From Nitrososphaera sp. (GTDB lineage Archaea > Thermoproteota > Nitrososphaeria > Nitrososphaerales > Nitrososphaeraceae), in contig JAICPK010000024.1 in assembly GCA_025929855.1 (NCBI GenBank), forward strand, positions 1-10,489: DNA of 10,489 bases. Direction: 5' to 3'. Positions within the stretch are counted from its first letter, which is position 1; the number at the start of each line of letters is the position of its first letter. Made by a program: the position numbers and the translations under genes. Positions 1 through 6,424 of the stretch are shown one piece after another. The notes beneath the pieces are model-generated. The model saw only the letters and a program-made list of their open reading frames with translations. It did no database searches and was not told the DNA's origin.

Positions 1-12
1 AAACTTAAATTT
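1..12 (+). promoter_or_regulatory. possible TATA-like element upstream of carA
   Basis: An A/T-rich stretch (aaacttaaattt) ends about 15 bases before the TTG start of carA, with its centre about 20-23 bases upstream. That is close to the spacing of an archaeal TATA box serving a leaderless or short-leader transcript. The window begins here, so any upstream BRE cannot be seen and this may equally be ordinary A/T-rich sequence. Confidence 0.25.
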
Positions 13-26
13 GCTAATCTTGACAG

Positions 27-1316
27 TTGGTAAGGGTTCAAAAAATTCCTACACTTAAACAGACATACACAGGATATGCTGCCAAGCTGATGCTAGAAGA
101 CGGTACTGTTTTTGATGGCATTGGCTTTGGCTATCCATCAGGAATTGCTGGCGAAGTAGTGTTCAACACCGGCATGGTCGGATATACAGAAACTCTGACG
201 GACCCTTCTTACAGGGGTCAGATATTGTGCCTTACCTATCCGCTTGTGGGTAACTATGGGGTCCCAAGCTATGACATAAAGGACGAGTATGGTCTGCCCA
301 AGTTCTTTGAGTCAGATAGGATTCAGATCAAAGGATTGCTTATTCATGATCTATCTGACATTGCAAGCCACTGGAGCTGCATAAAGACACTCGATCAATG
401 GCTTTACGAGGAAAAGGTGCCAGGGATCTATAATATCGACACAAGAGAGCTGACGAAAAAGTTAAGGGAGCATGGAGTCATGATGGGTGCAATTGTTGTG
501 TCTGAAAATGCCATTAATGAATCCCTCTTGAAGAAGATGCTTGCAAGTGCCAGGTATGAGGGATTAAATTTTATGCCAGAGGTTTCGACAAAGGGGGCTC
601 AAGAATATGGTGACAAGGGCAAGGACTGCGTCGTAGTACTTGACACCGGTGTGAAATATAGCATTATACGCAATATCATGCGCACGGGCTATAGGGTTGT
701 CCGGCTGCCCTGGCATGCAACGTATGAGCAGACGATGTCATATAACCCAAAGGGGGTGGTGATAAGCAATGGACCAGGCGACCCCAAGGTCTGCACTAGT
801 ACTATCAAGACTGCTTCAAAGTTGATCAATATGTCTACTCCGACTCTCGGCATCTGTCTTGGCAACCAAATCCTTGCGCTTGCAGGCGGCGCCAACACTT
901 ACAAGTTAAGATTCGGCCACAGAGGTCAGAATAAGCCATGCTTGAATTTGCGCGACAACCAGGTGTACGTGACTAGCCAGAACCATGGCTACGGGATTGA
1001 CCCAAAGAGCCTTGGCAAGACGGGCTTTAAGGTTTGGTTCTCAAATGCTGACGACAATACAGTTGAAGGGTTTGAGCACAAGAGCAAACCAATAATTGCT
1101 GTCCAGTTTCATCCCGAAGCATCGCCGGGCCCCTATGATTGTATGTTTGTGTTTGACAGATTTAGAGAAATTATTGCCAACGGTATGAGGGACGAAGCAG
1201 ATCCAACAGAAGCTGCAGAGCTGCAGTCTGTGAAAAAAACTCCAAAGCCTTTGAAAAAATTTGTAATAAATAAAAAAAATAGGAGGGAGAAAGATCGCCG
1301 AGAAATGAAACAATAA
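27..1316 (+). CDS. carA: carbamoyl-phosphate synthase small (glutaminase) subunit
   Basis: CarA hydrolyses glutamine and passes ammonia to CarB for carbamoyl phosphate, the precursor of arginine and pyrimidines. The N-terminal CPSase_sm domain is at about residues 19-155 (LEDGTVFDG, then NTGMVGYTETLTDPSYRGQ). The class I glutamine amidotransferase domain is at about 200-382, with the oxyanion region ISNGPGDP, nucleophile Cys277 in GICLGN, and His362/Glu364 in FHPEASPGP; the catalytic triad is complete. The TTG at 27 is the only start that keeps residues 1-21; an ATG at 90 would begin inside the conserved strand. The last ~45 residues form a lysine-rich tail beyond the usual end of the fold. 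The tail's final residues are affected by an apparent 1-nt insertion near 1296: without it the frame would end at TGA 1306-1308 and overlap the carB start. carB follows directly, so the two form one operon. Confidence 0.97.
   Translation: MVRVQKIPTLKQTYTGYAAKLMLEDGTVFDGIGFGYPSGIAGEVVFNTGMVGYTETLTDPSYRGQILCLTYPLVGNYGVPSYDIKDEYGLPKFFESDRIQIKGLLIHDLSDIASHWSCIKTLDQWLYEEKVPGIYNIDTRELTKKLREHGVMMGAIVVSENAINESLLKKMLASARYEGLNFMPEVSTKGAQEYGDKGKDCVVVLDTGVKYSIIRNIMRTGYRVVRLPWHATYEQTMSYNPKGVVISNGPGDPKVCTSTIKTASKLINMSTPTLGICLGNQILALAGGANTYKLRFGHRGQNKPCLNLRDNQVYVTSQNHGYGIDPKSLGKTGFKVWFSNADDNTVEGFEHKSKPIIAVQFHPEASPGPYDCMFVFDRFREIIANGMRDEADPTEAAELQSVKKTPKPLKKFVINKKNRREKDRREMKQ
1281..1288 (+). promoter_or_regulatory. 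strong Shine-Dalgarno for carB
   Basis: The sequence aggaggga lies inside the 3' end of carA and is a near-perfect complement to the archaeal 16S 3' end. It is 5 bases before position 1294, where an ATG would stand if one base of atcg (1294-1297) were removed. No canonical start codon lies at a usable distance in the sequence as given. The site therefore fixes the original carB start and argues that the start codon has been damaged. Confidence 0.8.
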
Positions 1317-4300
1317 AGAAAGTTCTTGTCCTCGGAAGCGGGGCAATCAAGATTGGAGAGGCAGGCGAAAGCCAGCAATAATAACTGGCCGCAAATTTGA
1401 CTACTCCGGTTCCCAATGCCTCAAGGCACTTGCCGAGGAGGAAATAAAGAGCATCCTAATAAATCCTAACATTGCGACTATCCAGACTGACACGCGCTTT
1501 GCAGACAAAGTGTACCCTCTTCCAATAAATACGAACTACGTGGAGAGGGTTATCGAGGCAGAGCGGCCTGATTCAATAATGTTAGGCTTTGGAGGCCAGA
1601 CAGCCCTCAACTGTGGTGTCTCACTGCACGAGCAGGGCATCCTCCAAAAATATGGCATAACGGTTCTTGGCACTCCTATCAGAGGAATCAACATCACTGA
1701 AGACAGACAGCAGTTCAAGGAAGCCATGATAAAGAGTGAAGTGCCAGTGTTACAGAGTTTTGCAGTTAATTCATTGCAGGAAGCCTTTAGGGCAGCCAAA
1801 GACATTGGCTACCCGGTCATCATTAGAGTAGCGTACACGTTGGGCGGCAGGGGTGGCGGCGTCGCACACAACGAGTACGAATTGCAGGAAATTGTACAGA
1901 GAGGTCTTAATCTCAGCATGGTTCATCAAGTTTTGATAGAGCGTTATGTCGGGCACTGGAAGCAAATTGAGTACGAGGTTATGCGCGATTACAATGGGAA
2001 CAGTGTGGTTGTATGCAATATGGAAAATGTTCTTGCAATGCGTGTTCACACTGGCGATAACATCGTCATCGCGCCATCCCAGACGCTCAACAACTATGAA
2101 TATCATATGCTGCGCTCAGCTGCTATTAGGGCGACTAGCTACTGTGGCATTGTTGGCGAGTGCAACATCCAGTTTGCCCTTGATCCAACATCAGAACAGT
2201 TTGCCGCTATCGAAATAAATGCAAGGCTCTCTCGCTCGTCGGCTCTTGCAAGCAAGGCAACCGGCTACCCTCTTGCATACATGGCGGCCAAGATTGCCTT
2301 AGGGTATTCATTGCCTGAACTCATTAATAAGATCACAAAAGCCACGACTGCATGCTTTGAGCCATCACTTGATTATGTTGTGCTCAAAATGCCGAGATGG
2401 GACTTCTCAAAGTTTGAGCTTGTTAAGCGCAAGCTTGGCAGCACAATGAAGTCGGTTGGTGAAGTCATGGCCATTGGCAGAACCTTTGAAGAAGTGGTGC
2501 AAAAGGCGATTAGGATGTGCGACATCGGCAAAGATGGCCTTGTCGCAAATGCAAATTTGTCGTCTCAGTCTACAGCAGAAGATATTGAAAGGATCGAGCA
2601 GGCGCTTATACATCCAACTGACGAGATAATATTTGCAGTAGTTGAGTCCATAAAGGCTGGATTGACCATCTCACGCATCAATCAATTGTCAGGAATAGAT
2701 CCATGGTTTTTGCTCAAAATAAAGAATATAATCGATATGGAAGATAATATCCTCCGTAAATCCAACAGCTTTGACGAGCAGATCATAAGGAAGGCGAAAA
2801 AGATGGGATTTTCGGACAAGCAGCTGGCGCGCTGCCTCCATCTTGAGGAGATGCAGGTTCGTAACCTGCGACAGAAATTTAACATCAGGCCTGTCGCAAA
2901 GCAAATAGACACGCTGGCTGCAGAATGGCCAGCCAAGACCAACTATCTCTATTTATCGTACGGCGGCGAGACTGATGACATCAAAGTGAAGGACAGCAGT
3001 AAAAGTAGGATTATAGTGCTTGGCGCTGGCCCCTACAGAATCGGAAGCAGTGTCGAATTTGACTGGGGAACTGTCAATGCAGTGTGGGGACTCAAGGAAA
3101 ATGGGATTAAGGAAATTTCAGTCATCAATTGCAACCCGGAAACAGTCTCAACGGACTATGATATCTGCGACAGGCTCTACTTTGAAGAGTTGACACTAGA
3201 ACGTGTGCTAGACATCTGTGAGAAGGAAAGGCCAACAGGAGTGGTCACATGCGTCGGTGGTCAGACGGCGAACAACCTAACACCCAAGTTGGCAAAATGT
3301 GGTATGAATATTGTCGGTACTAGCAGCGAAAATGTTGACAAGGCGGAAGACAGGGCCAAGTTCGGACAGTTGCTCGATTTACTTAAGATAAAGCAGCCAG
3401 CATGGAGAAAATTCACCTCACTTGAAGAAGCTAAGGAATTTGCAGACACTGTCGGCTACCCTGTGCTTGTCAGACCATCCTATGTACTTTCCGGTGCAGC
3501 AATGAAGGTAGTATGGGGCGAGCAGCAGCTAGAGGGCTTTCTGACTGACGCAACAAACATCAGCCCAGATCATCCAGTTGTCATTAGCAAATTCCTCCAA
3601 GACGCTGCAGAGGTCGAAGTAGATGCAGTATCAGACAGCAACGAAGTTATCATCGGCGCCATTATTGAACACATAGACAATGCGGGTGTCCACTCTGGCG
3701 ACGCGATAATGAGTATACCTCCTTGGCGGCTCGATAGGAATACAATCGATACTATCACAGACTACAGCGTCAGGATAGGCAAGGCTCTCAATGTCAAAGG
3801 CCCCTTTAACATCCAATATCTGGTCAAGGACGAAGAAGTACTGGTGATAGAGGCAAATGTTAGGGCATCGCGCTCTATGCCTTTTGTGTCCAAGTTCGTA
3901 GGCTATAATCTTATCAACCTCGCTGCAAAAGCAATGATTGGCAAGTCGCTTCCGCCTACTGTTAAGGACCTGTGGCTCAAAACTACGGGCTTTGGGATTA
4001 AAGTGCCTCAGTTCTCGTTTATGCAGCTTGAAGGTTCAGATGTGGTGCTTGGAGTAGAGATGCAGTCAACTGGCGAAGTTGCATGCTTTGGCAATAGTTT
4101 CTATGATGCATTGTCCAAAGCATACATGGCGGCCGGTTATTCTCTACCACTGTCAGGATCGGCACTAATAACCGTGGGTGGACAAAAGAACAAAGAGAAA
4201 TTGCTACCTATAATATCGCTCATTACGTCCATGAACTACCGAATTATGGCTACAGAGCACACAGCAGAATTCATAAAGAACAATAACTTTAATGACATAC

Positions 4301-4584
4301 AACTAGTCTACAAGATAAGTGAGCCGGATCGCAAGCCCAATATCGCCGACTTATTGTATGAACGCAAGATCAACTTTATCATAAACATTCCAGCCACGTC
4401 TACGATTGAAAAGTATGTGGGCATGCTCTATGACGAGTACCAGATAAGAAGAAAAGCAGTTGAAATGGGCATACCTGTCTTAACGACATTTGAAGCAGCG
4501 AGTTCATTCATCAAGACCCTCCAGTGGCTGCGTGATAACACCCCTACCATAATGCCGCTTAAAAGTTACATCGAGCTCGAGTAA
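1294..4584 (+). CDS. carB: carbamoyl-phosphate synthase large subunit (5' end interrupted)
   Basis: CarB makes carbamoyl phosphate from bicarbonate, ammonia and two ATP. The uninterrupted frame with a canonical start is 1510-4584 (GTG, 1024 aa), but homology begins earlier. Frame 1298-1369 encodes the first Rossmann strand (KKVLVLGSGAIKIGEAGE) and frame 1396-1509 continues with FDYSGSQCLKAL. Joining them after a restored ATG gives about 1087 aa, close to E. coli CarB (1073). In the numbering of the 1024-residue frame, ATP-grasp 1 includes TLGGRGGG (110-117) and EINARLSRSSALASKATG (235-252). The second half has GPYRIGSSVEFDW (507-519), RPSYVLSGAAM (655-665) and EANVRASRSMPFVSK (781-795). An MGS-like allosteric domain starts at about 885 and ends near RRKAVEMGIPVLTTFEAA. 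Two lesions break the 5' end: an extra base in the start codon and a 26-nt insertion. Whether this is sequencing error, real decay or processed RNA cannot be told here. Confidence 0.93.
1370..1395 (+). other. 26-nt hairpin insertion in the carB 5' coding region
   Basis: Codons before this segment end in Gly-Glu (gaa 1367-1369) and codons after it start with Phe-Asp (ttt 1396). The family motif reads GEAGEFDYSG without interruption. The segment shifts the frame by 26 and carries tandem in-frame stops (taataa, 1379-1384). It folds into gccag (1371-1375) with ctggc (1385-1389) around a 9-base loop. A further 3-bp helix, gcg (1365-1367) with cgc (1390-1392), forms below a 3-base aaa bulge at 1368-1370, and a second aaa follows at 1393-1395. 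The borders can slide by two bases without changing the joined product. Confidence 0.75.
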
Positions 4585-4618
4585 CTACAAGTGCTAGAAA
4601 AAATTCGATTATGGCCTT

Positions 4619-4634
4619 ATAGGTATATACCTAT
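4619..4634. repeat. perfect 16-bp palindrome between carB and the phosphoesterase gene
   Basis: ataggtatatacctat equals its own reverse complement. It lies in the 140-bp gap between two convergent genes, so it is not in an obvious promoter position. It could be a transcription-end hairpin or a dimeric protein-binding site. Immediately downstream, two 10-base near-copies, ctatggttga and ctctggttaa (4631-4650), run in tandem at one helical turn, and tggtt/aacca (4644-4648 and 4654-4658) can form a 5-bp stem. No poly-T tract follows closely on either strand. Confidence 0.6.
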
Positions 4635-4720
4635 GGTTGACTCTGGTTAACAGAACCATTTATGCCATGGGTTCGGTTTCTTTCATCGAGGATACCACTG
4701 TGCGACATAAGAGGGAGATT

Positions 4721-4734
4721 CATTTTATAAAATG
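4721..4734. repeat. 14-bp A/T-rich palindrome over the phosphoesterase stop codon
   Basis: cattttataaaatg is a perfect palindrome and contains the stop codon of the minus-strand phosphoesterase gene (TAA, 4725-4727). It may help end transcription from either side, since archaeal termination favours A/T-rich signals. Its core also resembles a TATA box, but there is no gene in position to use one. Confidence 0.45.
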
Positions 4735-5474
4735 CGTGGAAGGAGTGCTGCATCGCCTACAATAGAGCCGTCAAGCGTAACAACGATGCACTTCTTCACG
4801 CCATGATGCATTACTCTTGTGAGTATGGGCGAAAAGGACTTATGATATAGCTTTTCGCCAGTGGCATAAAGATATGGATTAAAGGTTGGTACTACTATAA
4901 TGTCAAGTATTCCCTTCTCTGCAAAAATATCTTCCTTTCTTGCCTGTATATATAGCCATACACGCTTGCCGTTTATCACACTGCCTTTTTTTAAAAATAC
5001 AGGATGTACATGCCCCATTACTATTCGCTTGACATGTCCTCTGACATCAGAAGGCATACTGTGGCCGTGCACCAAAAGCGTATCGTCAAGCATCATGCCC
5101 TTGCTGGTTATCATGTTTACATTCATTGGAACCAGTTGTCCGATGTTGCTATCGTGATTGCCCGGCACAAGATAGACATCCGTCTTGGCTGATAGCTGAT
5201 TCAAGAATAGTGGCACAGTATCCCACTCTTGTCTGCTTATTGAGCCAACCGTGTGCTTGATGTCGCCTAGCAGTATGATGCCATCTGCATGCTCTGACTG
5301 GACAAGATCTAATAGTTCAGCAACCATATCAGAGACAAGGCTTGAGCTAACGGTTATTCCCTTTGCTAACAGGTCTGCTTCAAGCCCGATATGCAAATCC
5401 GATACTGTAATGTATTTTCTACTTTCATCTTCTAGCAATATGGCAGGATGAGGATGAATAGGTCGTATCTTCAC
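4725..5474 (-). CDS. calcineurin-like metallophosphoesterase (MJ0037/PdeM-like)
   Basis: This is a metal-dependent phosphoesterase of the calcineurin-like superfamily, with all expected metal-ligand motifs: SDLHIG (Asp26, His28), GDIKH (Asp71), GNHD (Asn106, His107), HGH (136-138) and GHVHP (His155, His157). Length (249 aa) and the GDIKH form resemble the archaeal MJ0037 type and bacterial DNA-repair-associated PdeM proteins, so a nuclease or phosphodiesterase role is possible, but the substrate cannot be read from sequence. No signal peptide or membrane segment is seen, so it should be cytoplasmic. The longest start is GTG at 5474. A TTG at 5438 (residue 13) is an alternative: a TATA-like box sits just upstream of the GTG, and the TTG start would remove the 27-bp head-to-head overlap with the SWIM gene. 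It converges with carB. Confidence 0.88.
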   Translation of the reverse strand: MKIRPIHPHPAILLEDESRKYITVSDLHIGLEADLLAKGITVSSSLVSDMVAELLDLVQSEHADGIILLGDIKHTVGSISRQEWDTVPLFLNQLSAKTDVYLVPGNHDSNIGQLVPMNVNMITSKGMMLDDTLLVHGHSMPSDVRGHVKRIVMGHVHPVFLKKGSVINGKRVWLYIQARKEDIFAEKGILDIIVVPTFNPYLYATGEKLYHKSFSPILTRVMHHGVKKCIVVTLDGSIVGDAALLPRIL

Positions 5475-5825
5475 ACTTTTTATACCGCCGATCAGGCAAA
5501 TAAGTTAGTCGTGCAGTCGAGAGTAGACTATACAGTAAGGTCAGGGAGTGTCAAGCAGATGTTGTTTCTGCCAAGTGGCAAAAAATTATGGGTTGTCATA
5601 GGTAGAGATAATGAATATTGGACAGATCCCGAACTTGGCTTTTGCTCCTGCAAGGACTTTTATTTTACTACTCTGTCAGGCGGACAGGATTGCTACCATT
5701 TAAAGAGTGTCAGAAAAACTATACAACAAAGAGCAGTCACAGCTATTGAGTTTAATGATAGTGATTATATTCACCTATTGCAGGCAGTAGCAGATGATAA
5801 CATAAGTGTCCTAGGCCGTAGTTGA
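5448..5825 (+). CDS. SWIM zinc-finger protein, Shu2/SWS1 (ZSWIM7)-like
   Basis: This small cytoplasmic protein of 125 aa carries a SWIM zinc-binding motif, CxC..CxH, with ligands Cys66, Cys68, Cys82 and His84. Against human ZSWIM7/SWS1 as I recall it, matches extend beyond the ligands: an LPSGKK segment (residues 41-46) followed by a hydrophobic strand corresponds to SPSGRR, FCSCKDFYFTTL matches YCSCPAFAFSVL, and CYHLKSV matches CKHLLAV. SWS1/Shu2 proteins partner with Rad51 paralogues in homologous recombination; a similar role with RadA paralogues is inference. The residue three after the histidine is Ser (87) where the SWS1 family usually has Ala. ATG 5448 is the longest start; ATG 5454 is also possible. 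Its start overlaps the divergent phosphoesterase gene, and its last 15 bases overlap the convergent KGG gene. Confidence 0.8.
   Translation: MRMNRSYLHTFYTADQANKLVVQSRVDYTVRSGSVKQMLFLPSGKKLWVVIGRDNEYWTDPELGFCSCKDFYFTTLSGGQDCYHLKSVRKTIQQRAVTAIEFNDSDYIHLLQAVADDNISVLGRS
5475..5486 (-). promoter_or_regulatory. TATA-like box for the phosphoesterase gene
   Basis: On the minus strand the sequence reads ggtataaaaagt immediately before the GTG at 5474. With a transcription start about 25 bases downstream of the box, transcription would begin near 5456, inside the longest reading of the gene. This favours translation from the TTG at 5438 as a short-leader message. The box also lies within the coding sequence of the divergent SWIM gene. 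Confidence 0.4.
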
Positions 5826-6329
5826 TACTTTAGTATTGGTAGTACTTGTCTGCGCAGCATCAGATGGCGGCTGCTGCTGATTATGACGAACTTCAGGCTT
5901 TTCTAATGTTGTCCTTGCTTCACCACCCTTTCTTCCAATAGTGCTATAGTATTCTGCTCCGCGCTCCTGCTTGACAGTCTCACCGCCCCGCTTGCCAATC
6001 TCACTGTAAAATTCTGCGCCGTAGCGCTCCTTAACAGCTCCGCCGCCCTTTTCTCCTATTTCTCGATAAAATTCTGCGCCGTAGCGCTCCTTAACGACTT
6101 CGCCGCCCCGCCTCCCGGCCTCACTGAGACCTTCTCTATCGTTTGCGCGTGCTTCTCCACCTGCCTTCGCAACCCTTAGTCTCGTGTCCGAATTTGCCGC
6201 CGCCAGGCCCCTCTTCTGGTGCGGCGCAATACCACCTTTCCGTGCTACTCGTTGCCTCGTCTCTTCGTTGGCAGACGCAAGGCCTCGTCGAGCGCGCCCT
6301 CTGTCAGATGCAGCCTGCTCTGAGCCCAT
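5811..6329 (-). CDS. KGG-repeat (Con-10-like) stress-type protein
   Basis: A 172-residue, highly charged, glycine-rich protein without membrane segments, probably mostly disordered. It has six KGG-type motifs (K/R/A-G-G) at residues 31, 56, 74, 94, 114 and 134; the last four are spaced exactly 20 residues, with the unit KERYGAEFYxEIGxxGG. The motif belongs to the KGG/conidiation-specific-10 family, found in stress-induced proteins of soil bacteria and fungi; the molecular function is unknown. The C-terminal ~35 residues are a Gln/Thr/Ser-rich tail. The coding DNA is visibly more GC-rich than neighbouring genes, which hints at transfer from soil bacteria or at codon bias. The ATG at 6329 fits a TATA box 22-32 bases upstream, giving a leaderless message. 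Confidence 0.85.
   Translation of the reverse strand: MGSEQAASDRGRARRGLASANEETRQRVARKGGIAPHQKRGLAAANSDTRLRVAKAGGEARANDREGLSEAGRRGGEVVKERYGAEFYREIGEKGGGAVKERYGAEFYSEIGKRGGETVKQERGAEYYSTIGRKGGEARTTLEKPEVRHNQQQPPSDAAQTSTTNTKVSTTA
5941..6120 (-). repeat. three tandem 60-bp coding repeats in the KGG gene
   Basis: The units are 5941-6000, 6001-6060 and 6061-6120. The second and third share a perfectly identical 29-base stretch (6007-6035 and 6067-6095) starting taaaattctgcgccg. The first unit is more diverged. Identity at synonymous positions points to recent duplication or gene conversion. Each unit encodes one 20-residue KGG repeat. Confidence 0.9.
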
Positions 6330-6350
6330 GAACAGTAGACACGCATATTG

Positions 6351-6361
6351 CTTAAAAGGGG
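6351..6361 (-). promoter_or_regulatory. BRE/TATA promoter element of the KGG gene
   Basis: On the minus strand the sequence reads ccccttttaag, centred about 25 bases before the ATG at 6329. The spacing fits a leaderless archaeal transcript, with the C-rich part in the BRE-like position upstream of the A/T core. It shares the 95-bp divergent region 6330-6424 with the purD promoter. Confidence 0.5.
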
Positions 6362-6392
6362 AAACGAAAAAAGTAAGAGAATCATAATCAAA

Positions 6393-6401
6393 AGTTTATT
6401 A
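6393..6401 (+). promoter_or_regulatory. TATA-like box of purD
   Basis: agtttatta is centred about 28 bases before the purD ATG (6425), the expected distance for a leaderless archaeal message. No Shine-Dalgarno is visible before the ATG, which supports leaderless initiation. Confidence 0.5.
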
Positions 6402-6424
6402 GCCGACTGTTTTTTGGCATCGTT

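Noticed and set aside
1263..1300. Programmed -1 frameshift from carA into carB at the run of eight A
   Set aside because: The -1 frame meets TAG at 1280-1282 right after the A-run, so slippage there cannot reach the CarB frame.
4585..4724. tRNA or other structured RNA gene in the convergent gap
   Set aside because: The gggttcgg stretch recalls a T-loop, but no cloverleaf or acceptor stem could be built around it.
5941..6120. CRISPR-like regular 60-bp spacing
   Set aside because: The repeats are coding, in frame, and explained by 20-residue KGG units; there are no unique spacers.
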